A stretch of DNA of 64,000 nucleotides from Serinicoccus hydrothermalis. GTDB taxonomy: Bacteria; Actinomycetota; Actinomycetes; Actinomycetales; Dermatophilaceae. The stretch's first letter is position 1. Every line of letters starts with the position of its first letter. The notes beneath the pieces were generated by a model. It saw only the letters and a program-made list of their open reading frames with translations, searched no databases and was not told where the DNA came from. Of the stretch, positions 44,480 through 53,947 are shown in pieces. The translations under genes and the position numbers were made by a program. The stretch spans positions 558,001 through 622,000 of the forward strand of contig NZ_CP014989.1 in NCBI RefSeq assembly GCF_001685415.1, in the 5' to 3' direction.

Positions 44480-45985
44480 ATGGAGTCGTTGTCGCTGCTC
44501 ATGGAGGGCTTCTCCGGGGCCCTCCACCCGATCAACCTGCTCTGGGTGGTGCTGGGCTGCCTGCTCGGCACCGCCGTGGGCGTCATGCCCGGCCTCGGCA
44601 GCTCCATGGCCGTCGCCCTCCTGCTCCCCATGACCTTCGCCCTGGAGCCGACCGCCGCCTTCATCATGTTCGCCGGCGTCTACTTCGGCGGCCTCTTCGG
44701 CGACTCGACGATGGCCATCCTCATGAACACCCCCGGTCAGGCCTCGGCCATCGCCTCGACCTTCGAGGGGCACCGGATGGCCAAGGACGGGCGCGCGCCC
44801 CAGGCCCTGGCCACCGCCGCGCTCGGGGCCTTCATCGGTGGGTTCTGCGCCGCCGTCGTGGTGGTCTTCCTCGCCCCGTCCCTCGCCGACGTGGCCGCGA
44901 GCTTCGGTGCGGCGGAGTACTTCGCGCTCGCGCTCTTCGCCTTCGTGGCGACCTCCTCGATCGTCGGCGACTCGGCGGTCAAGGGGGTCGCCGCGCTCGT
45001 CGTCGGGCTGGGGATCGCGACCGTCGGCATGGACCCCACCTCGGCCACCGAGCGCGCGACCCTGGGCATACCCGAGCTCTTCGACGGGATCTCCATCGTC
45101 ACGGTCACGGTCGCGGTCCTCGCGCTCGGCGAGGTCTTCCACATCGCCTCACGTGTGCGCCGCGACCCCAAGACCGTGGCGATGAAGACCGGTGGTCGGG
45201 CCTGGCTCTCGCGCAGCGAGTTCCGCGAGGCCGCGCCCGCCTGGGCCCGTGGCACGGCGATCGGCCTGCCCTTCGGCATCATCCCCGTCGGCGGCTCCGA
45301 GGTGCCGACGTTCATGGCCTACGACGTCGAGCGGCGGCTCGACCGCAAGCGCCCGAGCCCGAAGTTCGGCAAGGGCGCGATCAGGGGGCTGGCCGCCCCC
45401 GAGGCCGCGGGCAACGCGACCACGGGCACCGCGATGGGCGCGCTGCTGGCCCTCGGCCTGCCGGTCTCGGCGACCGCCGCGATCATGCTGGCGGCCTTCA
45501 ACCAGTACGGCCTGCAGCCCGGCCCCCTGCTCTTCGACCGCGCTCCCGACCTGGTGTGGTCCCTGCTCGCGAGCTTCTTCGTCGCGCTCGTGGTGCTGCT
45601 CATCATCAACCTGCCCTTCGCCCAGCTGTGGTCCAAGCTTCTCCTCATCCCCGCGCCGTACCTCTACGGCGGCATCACGGTCTTCTGCGGCCTCGGGGTG
45701 TATGCCCTCTCCGCCGCGCAGTTCGACCTCTACCTGCTGCTGCTCATCGGCATCGTCGGCTTCGTCATGCGGCGCCACGACATCCCGCTGGCGCCGCTCA
45801 TGATCGGCATGGTGCTCGGGCCGCTGGCCGAGAGCCGGCTGCGCGAGGCGCTGCTGTCGTCCAACGGCGACTACTCGGTCCTCGTGAGCAGCTGGATCAC
45901 CTGGCTGCTCTACGGGATCCTCGCGGTCGTGCTCATCCTCACCGTGAGGTCGAAGCTGCGCGGCCGTCGCGGCGCGGACGTCTAG
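44480..45985 (+). CDS. tctA: Tripartite tricarboxylate transporter large permease
   Basis: 501 residues, about 11-12 helices. The TctA signatures are clear: GVMPGLGSSMAVALLLPMTF near residue 34, and IPVGGSEVPTFMAYDVE later, mirroring the usual inverted-repeat architecture. LGLPVSATAAIMLAAFNQYGLQPGPLLF is another family block. It moves the carboxylate bound by TctC, driven by an ion gradient. It is the last gene of tctCBA; the nhaC-like gene 46 bp later has its own -10. Confidence 0.94.
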   Translation: MESLSLLMEGFSGALHPINLLWVVLGCLLGTAVGVMPGLGSSMAVALLLPMTFALEPTAAFIMFAGVYFGGLFGDSTMAILMNTPGQASAIASTFEGHRMAKDGRAPQALATAALGAFIGGFCAAVVVVFLAPSLADVAASFGAAEYFALALFAFVATSSIVGDSAVKGVAALVVGLGIATVGMDPTSATERATLGIPELFDGISIVTVTVAVLALGEVFHIASRVRRDPKTVAMKTGGRAWLSRSEFREAAPAWARGTAIGLPFGIIPVGGSEVPTFMAYDVERRLDRKRPSPKFGKGAIRGLAAPEAAGNATTGTAMGALLALGLPVSATAAIMLAAFNQYGLQPGPLLFDRAPDLVWSLLASFFVALVVLLIINLPFAQLWSKLLLIPAPYLYGGITVFCGLGVYALSAAQFDLYLLLLIGIVGFVMRRHDIPLAPLMIGMVLGPLAESRLREALLSSNGDYSVLVSSWITWLLYGILAVVLILTVRSKLRGRRGADV

Positions 45986-46031
45986 CTCTGGCCACGACTA
46001 GTCTGGGCACCACCGCCGCCGAGGAGGCACC

Positions 46032-47669
46032 ATGACCGAGGACCTGCCGATCCTGACGCTGCTGCCGCCGATCATCGCGATCGGGCTGGTCATCGCGACG
46101 AAGAAGGTGCTGCTGAGCCTCGGCGCCGGTGTCCTGGCCAGCGCCCTGCTCGTCGCCAACTTCAACCCGCTGGAGACGCTGCGCCTCGTCTGGACCAACT
46201 TCTCCGTCATCTTCTGGGAGGAGGGTGCGGTCAACACCTACTACGTCTACATCCTGCTCTTCACCCTCGCCCTCGGTGTCATCGCCTCCCTCATCCTCAT
46301 GTCCGGCGGCAGCCAGGCCTTCTCCGACTGGGCGATCCAGCGCATCCGCACCCGCCGCGGCGCGCAGGCGCTCGGCGCCGGGCTGGGCATCGCGATCTTC
46401 ATCGACGACTACTTCAACGCCCTGGCCGTCGGCCAGGTCGCCCGCCCGGTGACCGACCGCCACCACGTCGCCCGGGCCAAGCTGGCCTACCTCATCGACT
46501 CCACGTCGGCGCCGGTCGCGGTGCTCGTGCCGTTCTCCAGCTGGGGGGCCAGCATCATCGGCATCATGGCCCCGCTCGTCGCCGCCTCGACGCTGAGCGT
46601 GAGCGACGTCGGGGCCTTCCTCGGCGCCGCGGGGATGAACTACTACGCGATCGCCGCGGTCCTGCTGGTCTGGGTCGTCGTCGTCCTCGGCCTCGACTTC
46701 GGCCCCATGCGCGGCCAGGAACGCCGCGCGATCATGGAGGGCGAGACCTACGACGACAGCGAGGAGATCCCCGGCGAGATCGCCGAGGACCTCCCGGTCC
46801 ACTCCCCCGGCGCCAAGCGTGCGCTGGTCATCCCCTTCCTGCTCCTCGTCGCCGGGGTGCTCGGCGGCATCGTCTGGACCGGCTACCGCGGCGCCGTCAC
46901 CGCCGAGGACCACGTCGCCGGCAGCGGGGTCGGCGTCCTCGACGTCATGGCCTCCACCGACGTCACCCAGGCGCTCATCTACGGCGCCGTGCTCGGGCTG
47001 GCGTCGGCCTTCTACTACTACGTGCGCTACACCTCCTCCAACCCCCGCTTCTCCACGAGCACGCTGGGCCGCGGGGTGTGGAGCGGGCTGCAGTCGATGC
47101 TCCCGGCCGTCTACATCCTGCTGCTCGCGTGGATGCTCGGCGGCCTCATCGGCCAGCTCGGCACCGGCGAGTACCTCGGCGGGCTGGTCGAGAGCGCCAA
47201 CATGGCGCCGCAGTGGCTCGTGCCGGTGATGTTCGTCCTGGCCGGCGCGATGGCCTTCTCGACCGGCACCTCGTGGGGCTCCTTCGGCATCCTGCTCCCC
47301 ATCGCCGGCGACATCATGGTCAACGTCAGCGGCGGTGACGAGCTGCTGCTCGCGGCCTTCGGCGCGGTCCTCGCCGGCGCGGTCTGGGGCGACCACTGCT
47401 CCCCCATCAGCGACACGACGATCCTGTCCAGCACCGGCGCGAGCTGCAACGTCATCACCCACGTCATGACCCAGCTCCCGTATGCCATCTCCGGCGCCGT
47501 CATCGCGCTCATCGGCTACGTCGTCTTCGCCGCCACCGGCAGCGGCTGGCTCGGCTTCGTGGCGGTGCTCGTCGGGCTGGTCGGCGTCGCCGTCCTGGGC
47601 AAGACGGTGCTGCAGCGGCTCGAGGACGAGATCCCCGAGGAGGAGCAGGCCAAGCGCTCGCTCTCCTGA
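46032..47669 (+). CDS. NhaC-family Na+/H+ antiporter
   Basis: 545 residues, about 12 helices. IFIDDYFNALAVGQVARPVTDR (about residues 121-142) and AVWGDHCSPISDTTILSSTGA (about 455-475) are the acidic and polar ion-path motifs of NhaC/MleN-type carriers. Some family members exchange malate-lactate or other organic acids for Na+/H+, which is interesting beside a tricarboxylate transporter. TAGTCT (45999-46004) and GAGGAGGCACC indicate its own leadered promoter. Confidence 0.88.
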   Translation: MTEDLPILTLLPPIIAIGLVIATKKVLLSLGAGVLASALLVANFNPLETLRLVWTNFSVIFWEEGAVNTYYVYILLFTLALGVIASLILMSGGSQAFSDWAIQRIRTRRGAQALGAGLGIAIFIDDYFNALAVGQVARPVTDRHHVARAKLAYLIDSTSAPVAVLVPFSSWGASIIGIMAPLVAASTLSVSDVGAFLGAAGMNYYAIAAVLLVWVVVVLGLDFGPMRGQERRAIMEGETYDDSEEIPGEIAEDLPVHSPGAKRALVIPFLLLVAGVLGGIVWTGYRGAVTAEDHVAGSGVGVLDVMASTDVTQALIYGAVLGLASAFYYYVRYTSSNPRFSTSTLGRGVWSGLQSMLPAVYILLLAWMLGGLIGQLGTGEYLGGLVESANMAPQWLVPVMFVLAGAMAFSTGTSWGSFGILLPIAGDIMVNVSGGDELLLAAFGAVLAGAVWGDHCSPISDTTILSSTGASCNVITHVMTQLPYAISGAVIALIGYVVFAATGSGWLGFVAVLVGLVGVAVLGKTVLQRLEDEIPEEEQAKRSLS

Positions 47670-47727
47670 CCCCGACCCGGCACAAAACCCGTTGCCGTGG
47701 CGGCGATGGCCGCGCCAGAGTTCCAGG

Positions 47728-48588
47728 GTGCCGACCTCCCACCCCACGGGCGACCTCGACCCGTTCTTCGTCGTCGACTGGACGCCGCTGACCGCGGCGG
47801 ACGACCTCACCGCCGACCAGCGTGTCACCACCTACTGGGACGTCGAGGCGGGCCACCGCGGCCCCGACCCCGTCCCGTCCTGGGTCGTGCAGGACTCCGG
47901 CGCGATCGACACCGAGCTCGGCGTGCTCAAGACCGGTAAGGAGGCCGACGTCTTCCTCGTCGAGCGCAGCGCGAGCACCCCCGGGACGGACGCGAGCTGC
48001 CTGCTCGCCGCGAAGCGCTACCGCGACGCCGACCACCGCTCCTTCCACCGCAGCGCGGTGTATGCCGAGGGCCGCGGCGTGCGCCGGTCCCGCGACCAGC
48101 GCGCGCTGGCCCGGGGCACGGCCTACGGGCGCGCCGTGGCCGCCGGCCGGTGGGCGCAGGCCGAGTGGGAGGCGATGTGCCACGCCTGGGAGGCGGGCGT
48201 CCACGTCCCCTACCCCGTCTCGCTGGAGGGCACCGAGCTGCTCATGGAGTTCGTGGGCGAGCCGAGCGGCGCCGCCGCGCCGCGGCTGGCGCAGGTCCGC
48301 GGTGACCACGGGCTCCTGGTCCATCTGTGGGAGCAGACCCGCGACGTCGTCCTCGGGCTGGCGGAGGCGGGCTGGGCGCACGGGGACCTCTCGGCCTACA
48401 ACCTGCTGGTCCAGGGCGAGACGCTGGTCGTCATCGACCTGCCGCAGGTGGTGGACCTCGTGGCCAACCCCCAGGGGGCGGCGCTGCTGCACCGCGACTG
48501 CGCGAACGTGGCCAGGTGGTTCACCCAGCACGGGGTCGCCGCCGACGGCGAGGAGCTCTTCGCCGAGGCGGTCGTGCTGGGGTTCTGA
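47728..48588 (+). CDS. RIO-type protein kinase
   Basis: 286 residues. Nucleotide-loop region GVLKTGKEADVFLVER (about residues 56-71), the invariant Lys in LLAAKRYRD, and catalytic loop AHGDLSAYNLLV (HGDLSxYN). The metal motif is VIDLPQVVD, the RIO replacement for DFG. Bacterial RIO-like kinases are poorly understood; ribosome assembly is suggested by archaeal and eukaryotic relatives. The start is uncertain: GTG 47728 has CAGAGT 6 bases upstream, fitting the leaderless pattern. Confidence 0.88.
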   Translation: MPTSHPTGDLDPFFVVDWTPLTAADDLTADQRVTTYWDVEAGHRGPDPVPSWVVQDSGAIDTELGVLKTGKEADVFLVERSASTPGTDASCLLAAKRYRDADHRSFHRSAVYAEGRGVRRSRDQRALARGTAYGRAVAAGRWAQAEWEAMCHAWEAGVHVPYPVSLEGTELLMEFVGEPSGAAAPRLAQVRGDHGLLVHLWEQTRDVVLGLAEAGWAHGDLSAYNLLVQGETLVVIDLPQVVDLVANPQGAALLHRDCANVARWFTQHGVAADGEELFAEAVVLGF

Positions 48589-48660
48589 GGTCCGGGCCTC
48601 CTCGGGGCGACGCGTGACGCATCCCACAATTAGCGCGGTCCATCCATGCCGAAAGATGAC

Positions 48661-48679
48661 TCAGGTTAGGGTTACCTTG
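48661..48679 (+). promoter_or_regulatory. DtxR/IdeR-like iron box upstream of the siderophore importer
   Basis: TCAGGTTAGGGTTACCTTG agrees with the DtxR/IdeR consensus TTAGGTTAGSCTAACCTAA at about 14 of 19 positions and overlaps a -10-like TAGGGT (48667-48672). An Fe2+-loaded repressor bound here would shut off the operon that starts at 48731. The rest of the gap from 48589 shows nothing else clear. Confidence 0.8.
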
Positions 48680-48730
48680 TCGGGCGCGGAGAGGCCGCGG
48701 CCGACCACCCGACCCTGGAGGAGAAGGATC

Positions 48731-49807
48731 ATGCACCTGCGACGATCGCGCGGTGGCCTCGTGGCCGTCGCGACCGCCGCCGCGCTCACCCTGGCCGCCT
48801 GCGGCAGCGACGAGGGCACCGACACCGCCGCGGAGGGCGAGTCCGCCGCCGACGGCGACGCCGCTGCCGCCGAGGAGACCGAGGGGTCCGCCGACGAGTC
48901 GGCCGAGGACGGCGGCGAGGAGGCCGCGTCCGGGACCGTCGAGGTGACCGACTTCCAGGGCACCGTCGAGGTGCCGGTCCCCGCCGAGCGGATCATGGTG
49001 ACCGACAACCGCGTGGTGCGCGCCATGGACGAGTGGGGCGTCGAGATCGTCGCGGCCCCGCTGGACATCTTCCCCGGCGACCTGTCGTATGCCAGCGACG
49101 ACGCGGTGACCAACCTGGGCAACCACGGCGAGCCGGACCTCGAGGCGATCGTCGCCGCCGACCCGGACCTGGTCCTCACCGGCTACCGCTTCCAGGACTA
49201 CTACGGCGACATCCAGGACCTCGCCCCGGACGCGGCGATCGTCGACACCACGACCGACTACGAGAACGCCCCGCTCGACGAGGAGCTCATCCGGCAGCTC
49301 GAGCTCGTCGGCCAGTCCCTGCAGCACGAGGACGAGGCCCAGGCGATGATCGACGAGTTCAACGCCTCGATCGACGCCGCGACCCAGGCCTACGACAGCG
49401 AGCAGACCGTCATGGGGCTGCTCACCTCCGGCGGCGACATCTCCTACGTCGCCCCGGTGACCGGCCGCTCCATCGGCCCGGTCTTCGAGGTGCTCGGCCT
49501 CACCCCCGCCCTCGAGCAGGAGGGTGGCGACTCCGGCCACGGCGACGACATCTCCGTCGAGGCCATCGCCGAGGCGAACCCCGACTGGCTGGTCGTCATG
49601 GACCGCGACGCGGCCATCGCGGCCGAGGGCGACGAGTACTCCAGCGCGGAGGAGCTCATCGCGGAGTCCGAGGCGCTGCAGAACGTCACCGCCGTGCGGT
49701 CAGGCAACATCGTCTACCTGCCGGCCGACTTCTACCTCACCGAGGACATGCAGGCCTACACCGAGCTGTTCAACTCCATGGCGCAGGCCATGGGTTCGGC
49801 CCGCTGA
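48731..49807 (+). CDS. Iron-siderophore ABC transporter substrate-binding lipoprotein
   Basis: 358 residues. Lipoprotein signal with lipobox LAAC (Cys about residue 22), then a long Glu/Ala/Asp-rich linker to about residue 70. A class III periplasmic-binding fold follows: NHGEPDLEAIVAADPDLVLTG is the typical FepB/FhuD-like segment. It is anchored outside the membrane and delivers ferric siderophore to the permease pair. GGAGGAGAAGG precedes the ATG at 48731, and an iron box lies 52 bases upstream. First gene of a four-gene operon. Confidence 0.92.
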   Translation: MHLRRSRGGLVAVATAAALTLAACGSDEGTDTAAEGESAADGDAAAAEETEGSADESAEDGGEEAASGTVEVTDFQGTVEVPVPAERIMVTDNRVVRAMDEWGVEIVAAPLDIFPGDLSYASDDAVTNLGNHGEPDLEAIVAADPDLVLTGYRFQDYYGDIQDLAPDAAIVDTTTDYENAPLDEELIRQLELVGQSLQHEDEAQAMIDEFNASIDAATQAYDSEQTVMGLLTSGGDISYVAPVTGRSIGPVFEVLGLTPALEQEGGDSGHGDDISVEAIAEANPDWLVVMDRDAAIAAEGDEYSSAEELIAESEALQNVTAVRSGNIVYLPADFYLTEDMQAYTELFNSMAQAMGSAR

Positions 49808-49814
49808 CCTGCCG

Positions 49815-50846
49815 GTGACCTCGGGCACGTCCACGAGACCGACCCCCGACCCCGCCCCTTCCCCCGGCCACGCCACGCCGGGGCGAGGGGGCGCGGGCCG
49901 GGGGTCCTCGGCGTGGACCCTGCCCCTCGCCGTCCTGCTCACCGCCGGGCTGCTCGCGGTCTCGCTGTCGGTCGGCGTCTACGACATCACCGCGGGCGAG
50001 GACGGCTGGGCGATGTTCGGCATCACCCGGGTGCCGCGCACGATCTCCCTCGTGCTCGCCGGGGCCGCCATGTCCATGTGCGGCCTCGTCATGCAGCTGC
50101 TCACCCAGAACCGCTTCGTCGAGCCCACCACCACCGGCACCACCGAGTGGGCCGGGCTGGGGCTGCTGCTCGTCCTCATCCTCGTCCCGGGCGCCAGCCT
50201 GCTGACGAGGATGACCGGGGCGGTCGTCATGGCCTTCCTCGGCACCATGGTCTTCTTCCTCTTCCTGCGCCGGGTGTCGCTGAAGTCCTCGCTCATCGTC
50301 CCCATCGTCGGGATCATGATCGGTGCCGTCGTCGGCGCCGTGTCGACCTACCTCGCCATGGCCACGGACATGCTGCAGCAGATGGGCATCTGGTTCGCCG
50401 GCAGCTTCACCTCCGTCGTGCGCGGGCGCTACGAGATGCTCTGGATCGTCCTCGTGGTGACGGTCCTCGTCTTCCTCATCGCGGACCGGCTCACCGTGGC
50501 CGGGCTGGGCAAGGACATCGCCACCAACGTCGGTCTCGACTACGACCGGATCATCCTCATGGGGGTCGCGATGGTGTCGGTGGCCACCGGCATCGTCACC
50601 GTGGTCATCGGCTCGCTGCCCTTCCTCGGCCTCATCGTCCCCAACGTCGTCTCCCTCATCCGCGGGGACAACCTGCGCAGCAACCTGCCCTGGGTCTGCC
50701 TGCTCGGCGTCTGGGTGGTGACGATCTGCGACATCATCGGGCGCACGATCATCATGCCCTTCGAGGTGCCGGTCTCGCTCATCCTCGGCGTCCTCGGCGC
50801 CTTCTTCTTCATCGCCCTGCTCGTCATCAGGCAGCGCCGTGCCTGA
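49815..50846 (+). CDS. FecCD-family siderophore permease, subunit 1
   Basis: 343 residues, about 9-10 helices. FecCD/BtuC motifs: RVPRTISLVLAGAAMSMCGLVMQLLTQN (about residues 72-99), and GSLPFLGLIVPNVVSLIRGDN, the conserved cytoplasmic loop that contacts the ATPase. Resembles the CeuB/YclN branch, a catecholate-type importer. GTG start 49815 is 7 bases after the substrate-binding gene; its 3' end overlaps the next permease by 8 bp. Confidence 0.9.
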   Translation: MTSGTSTRPTPDPAPSPGHATPGRGGAGRGSSAWTLPLAVLLTAGLLAVSLSVGVYDITAGEDGWAMFGITRVPRTISLVLAGAAMSMCGLVMQLLTQNRFVEPTTTGTTEWAGLGLLLVLILVPGASLLTRMTGAVVMAFLGTMVFFLFLRRVSLKSSLIVPIVGIMIGAVVGAVSTYLAMATDMLQQMGIWFAGSFTSVVRGRYEMLWIVLVVTVLVFLIADRLTVAGLGKDIATNVGLDYDRIILMGVAMVSVATGIVTVVIGSLPFLGLIVPNVVSLIRGDNLRSNLPWVCLLGVWVVTICDIIGRTIIMPFEVPVSLILGVLGAFFFIALLVIRQRRA

Positions 50847-51903
50847 GACGAGGACCGCCGCCACCGACGCGCCGACGCAGGCCTCCGGGCATACCTCCGG
50901 GGAAAGGCGCACCGGACCCTTCGTGCGCGGCCGCGACCGGGTCCGGTATGCCGTGATCATGGCCGTGCTGGTGGTCCTTGCCGTGGGCTTCACCGCCGGG
51001 ATCCTCGCCTACGGCAACCCGATGCCGGTGGGCAGCGACGGCTTCTGGCGGATCGCCGAGCTGCGCGTCACGAGCATCGCGGTCATCCTCGTCGTCGCCT
51101 TCTGCCACGCCTTCGCCACGGTGAGCTTCCAGACCGCGACGAGCAACCGCATCATCACCCCCTCGATCATGGGTTTCGAGACGCTCTACGTCGTCGTGCA
51201 GACCGGCGCGGTCTTCGTCTTCGGCGCCTCGGGCGTCGCGATGGTCACCGGCACGACGCAGTTCCTGCTCCAGGCCGCGCTCATGGTCGTCCTGGCCACG
51301 ATCCTCTACGGCTGGCTGCTCTCGGGGCGCTTCGGCAACATCCACGTCATGCTGCTCGTCGGGGTCATCCTCGGTGGCGGCCTGGGCGCGCTGTCGACCT
51401 TCATGCAGCGGCTGCTCACCCCGAGCGAGTTCGACATCCTCACGGCCCGGCTCTTCGGCAACATCGGCAACGCCGACGCGGACTACCTGCCCTACGCCGT
51501 CCCGATCGCGCTCGCCGCCGGGGGCACGCTGTTCTGGCGGGCCCGGCGGCTCGACGTGCTCGCCCTCGGGCGGGACGCGACGACCAACCTCGGGCTGAAC
51601 CACAAGCGCGAGGTCATCGTCGTGCTCTTCCTCGTCTCCCTGCTCATGGCGATGACCACCTCGCTGGTCGGGCCGATGACCTTCCTCGGCTTCCTCGTCG
51701 CCATGCTCGCCTACCAGTTCGCCGACACCTACAGCCACCGGCTGCTGCTGCCCATGGCCTTCCTCCTGGGGTATGTCGTGCTGTCCGGGGCCTACTTCGT
51801 GCTGCGGCACGTCTTCTACGCGCAGGGCATGGTCACCATCATCATCGAGCTCATCGGTGGGCTGACCTTCCTCGTCTACATCATGCGAAAGGGCCGCCTG
51901 TGA
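50839..51903 (+). CDS. FecCD-family siderophore permease, subunit 2
   Basis: 354 residues, about 9 helices after a 30-residue polar N-terminus. RVTSIAVILVVAFCHAFATVSFQTATSNRI is the first FecCD block, and LVGPMTFLGFLVAMLAYQFAD is the ATPase-contact loop. It resembles the CeuC/YclO partner of subunit 1, so the channel is a heterodimer. It overlaps both neighbours (8 bp and GTGA), indicating translational coupling. Confidence 0.9.
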   Translation: MPETRTAATDAPTQASGHTSGERRTGPFVRGRDRVRYAVIMAVLVVLAVGFTAGILAYGNPMPVGSDGFWRIAELRVTSIAVILVVAFCHAFATVSFQTATSNRIITPSIMGFETLYVVVQTGAVFVFGASGVAMVTGTTQFLLQAALMVVLATILYGWLLSGRFGNIHVMLLVGVILGGGLGALSTFMQRLLTPSEFDILTARLFGNIGNADADYLPYAVPIALAAGGTLFWRARRLDVLALGRDATTNLGLNHKREVIVVLFLVSLLMAMTTSLVGPMTFLGFLVAMLAYQFADTYSHRLLLPMAFLLGYVVLSGAYFVLRHVFYAQGMVTIIIELIGGLTFLVYIMRKGRL

Positions 51904-52655
51904 TCGAGCTCGTCGACGTCGCCAAGAACTACGGCACCGAGACCCGGATCGGGCCGGTGACGACGCAGATCCCCGCCGGCGGGATCACCGCGCTCATCGG
52001 GCCCAACGGTGCCGGCAAGTCGACGGTGCTCACGATGATCGGCCGGCTGCTCGGGCTGGACGAGGGCCGGATCACCGTCGCCGGCCACGACGTGGTCCAC
52101 ACCCCCTCCAAGGCGATCGCGAAGATCCTGTCGATCCTGCGGCAGGAGAACCACTTCATCACCCGGCTCACCGTCCGCCAGCTCGTCGGCTTCGGGCGCT
52201 TCCCGCACAGCCACGGGCGGCTGACGCCGGAGTGCGAGCGGCACATCAGCGAGGCGATCGACTTCCTCAACCTCACCGGGCTCGAGCACCGCTACCTCGA
52301 CGAGCTCTCCGGCGGGCAGCGGCAGCGGGCCTACGTCGCCATGGTGCTCGCCCAGGACACCGACTACGTGCTGCTGGACGAGCCGCTCAACAACCTCGAC
52401 ATGCAGCACTCGGTGCAGATGATGCGCCAGCTGCGGGCGGCGGCCGACGAGCTGGGCCGGACGATCGTCATCGTGCTGCACGACATCAACTTTGCGGCCC
52501 GCTACGCCGACCAGATCATGGCGATGAACGAGGGCCGGATCACCGAGTTCGGACCCCCCTCGCAGATCCTCACCGACGCGACCCTCACCCGGGTCTTCCA
52601 CACCCCGGTCAAGGTCATCGACGGGCCCGACGGCCCGCTCGCCGTCTACTACTGA
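51900..52655 (+). CDS. Siderophore ABC transporter ATP-binding protein
   Basis: 251 residues. Walker A GPNGAGKSTVLTMI (about residues 38-51), Q-loop SILRQENHF, signature LSGGQRQRAYVAMVLAQ, Walker B YVLLDEPLNNLD, and switch His in VLHDINFAARYADQ. The CeuD/YclP type matches the two permeases. It powers uptake of the ferric complex. The siderophore-interacting protein at 62058 could release the iron inside. Confidence 0.93.
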   Translation: MIELVDVAKNYGTETRIGPVTTQIPAGGITALIGPNGAGKSTVLTMIGRLLGLDEGRITVAGHDVVHTPSKAIAKILSILRQENHFITRLTVRQLVGFGRFPHSHGRLTPECERHISEAIDFLNLTGLEHRYLDELSGGQRQRAYVAMVLAQDTDYVLLDEPLNNLDMQHSVQMMRQLRAAADELGRTIVIVLHDINFAARYADQIMAMNEGRITEFGPPSQILTDATLTRVFHTPVKVIDGPDGPLAVYY

Positions 52656-52679
52656 CTCCGGGTATGCCCAGATGCCGCC

Positions 52680-53105
52680 TCAGCCGCTCCACCCGGGGCC
52701 GCGTCGCAGCCGGATGGGCCCGATCGCGGTGGAGGGGTCGACCACGCGGCCGCCCTGGGTGATCTCCACCCGGCCGGAGACCACGAGCCGCCGCGCCGCG
52801 CGGCGGGCCGGCTCCATGAGCTCGCGCCAGGCCTCGGGCTCCCCGGCACCCTCGCCGCCCTGCCCCTGGGTGCGGGCGACCTCCCGGGCGGCCTCCGACG
52901 GGCAGATCGTCGAGCGGGCGGCGCGTGCCGACAGCAGCCGGACGATCGTCGCCTCGAGCTCGCGGTCGACCGGACGCACGCCCCGCTTCCGGCAGGCGGC
53001 GGAGCAGTAGCGCACCTGCTCCCAGGAGCGCTCCCACTTCTTGCGCCACTCGATCCGGCGCCCGCAGGAGGCGCACCACTTCTCGGTGGGCGGGTCCGCG
53101 CTCAT
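52680..53105 (-). CDS. DUF2256/DUF3253 protein with zinc-finger-like N-terminus
   Basis: 141 residues. The N-terminal DUF2256 has [30 protein letters not shown], a CxxC...CxxxC metal-binding pattern with conserved Trp spacing (residues about 10-39). The C-terminal DUF3253 ([31 protein letters not shown]) is winged-helix-like and ends [15 protein letters not shown] nucleic-acid-binding role is possible but unproven. The ATG at 53105 overlaps the sugar permease stop (ATGA), an odd partner. Confidence 0.85.
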   Translation of the reverse strand: MSADPPTEKWCASCGRRIEWRKKWERSWEQVRYCSAACRKRGVRPVDRELEATIVRLLSARAARSTICPSEAAREVARTQGQGGEGAGEPEAWRELMEPARRAARRLVVSGRVEITQGGRVVDPSTAIGPIRLRRGPGWSG

Positions 53106-53947
53106 CGCAGCCCGCTGCGGGAGAAGCCCTGGACGAACCAGCGCTGGGCCAGCAGGAAGACGAGCACCATGGGCGCCACCGTGATGAGCGCGAAGGCCAT
53201 CGTCGCGCCGAAGTCGGGCCCGAACTGCCCCTGCAGGAAGAGCAGCCCGACGGGCAGCGTGTAGAGCGCGTTCTCCCGCAGCGCGATGAGCGGCCAGGCG
53301 AAGTCGTTCCACGTCTGCAGCATGCTCATGAAGAAGAGCACCGCGATGAGCGGACGCGAGAGCGGCAGCACGATCCGCCAGAAGATCTGCAGGTGGGAGG
53401 CCCCGTCGATGCGGGCCGCCTCGATGAGCTCGCGCGGGATGGTGAGGATGAACTGCCGGGCGAGGAAGACCCCGAAGGCCGAGGCCGCGGTCGGCAGGAT
53501 CACCGCCCAGTAGCTGCCGTAGAGCCCGAGGTCGGTGACGAGCCGGAACAGCCCGACCATGATGACCTGCACCGGCAGCATGAGCGTGGACAGCGCCACG
53601 AGCAGCAGCACCCCGGAGCCGGGGAAGCGCAGGTGGGCGAAGGCATACCCGGCCAGGAGGTTGACCAGCACGATGATGACCGAGGTCACCAGGGCGATCG
53701 CCAGCGAGTTGCCGAACCACGTGAGCACCGGGAAGGAGTCGAAGACGCGCCGGAAGTTGTCCAGCGTCGTCTGCTCCGGCCAGAGCCGGAAGCCCCCTCC
53801 GGAGAGCGAGGACCGGCTCGAGAAGGCGACGACCGCCATCCAGTAGAGCGGGAAGAGGATGACCACCGCGGCCAGCAGCACTCCTGCGAGGCGCAGTGCC
53901 GCGCCCGTGCGACGCCGTGTGGCAGGACCCTGCGGATAACTGTTCAC
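53102..53947 (-). CDS. Carbohydrate ABC transporter permease, MalG type
   Basis: 281 residues, six helices. The ATPase-contact EAA loop is [27 protein letters not shown] (about residues 180-206). The N-terminus [18 protein letters not shown] is typical of CUT1-family MalG-like subunits. It pairs with the MalF-type subunit in a GTGA overlap. The family usually shares an MsiK-type ATPase, which would explain why no ATPase gene is here. Confidence 0.9.
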   Translation of the reverse strand: MNSYPQGPATRRRTGAALRLAGVLLAAVVILFPLYWMAVVAFSSRSSLSGGGFRLWPEQTTLDNFRRVFDSFPVLTWFGNSLAIALVTSVIIVLVNLLAGYAFAHLRFPGSGVLLLVALSTLMLPVQVIMVGLFRLVTDLGLYGSYWAVILPTAASAFGVFLARQFILTIPRELIEAARIDGASHLQIFWRIVLPLSRPLIAVLFFMSMLQTWNDFAWPLIALRENALYTLPVGLLFLQGQFGPDFGATMAFALITVAPMVLVFLLAQRWFVQGFSRSGLR

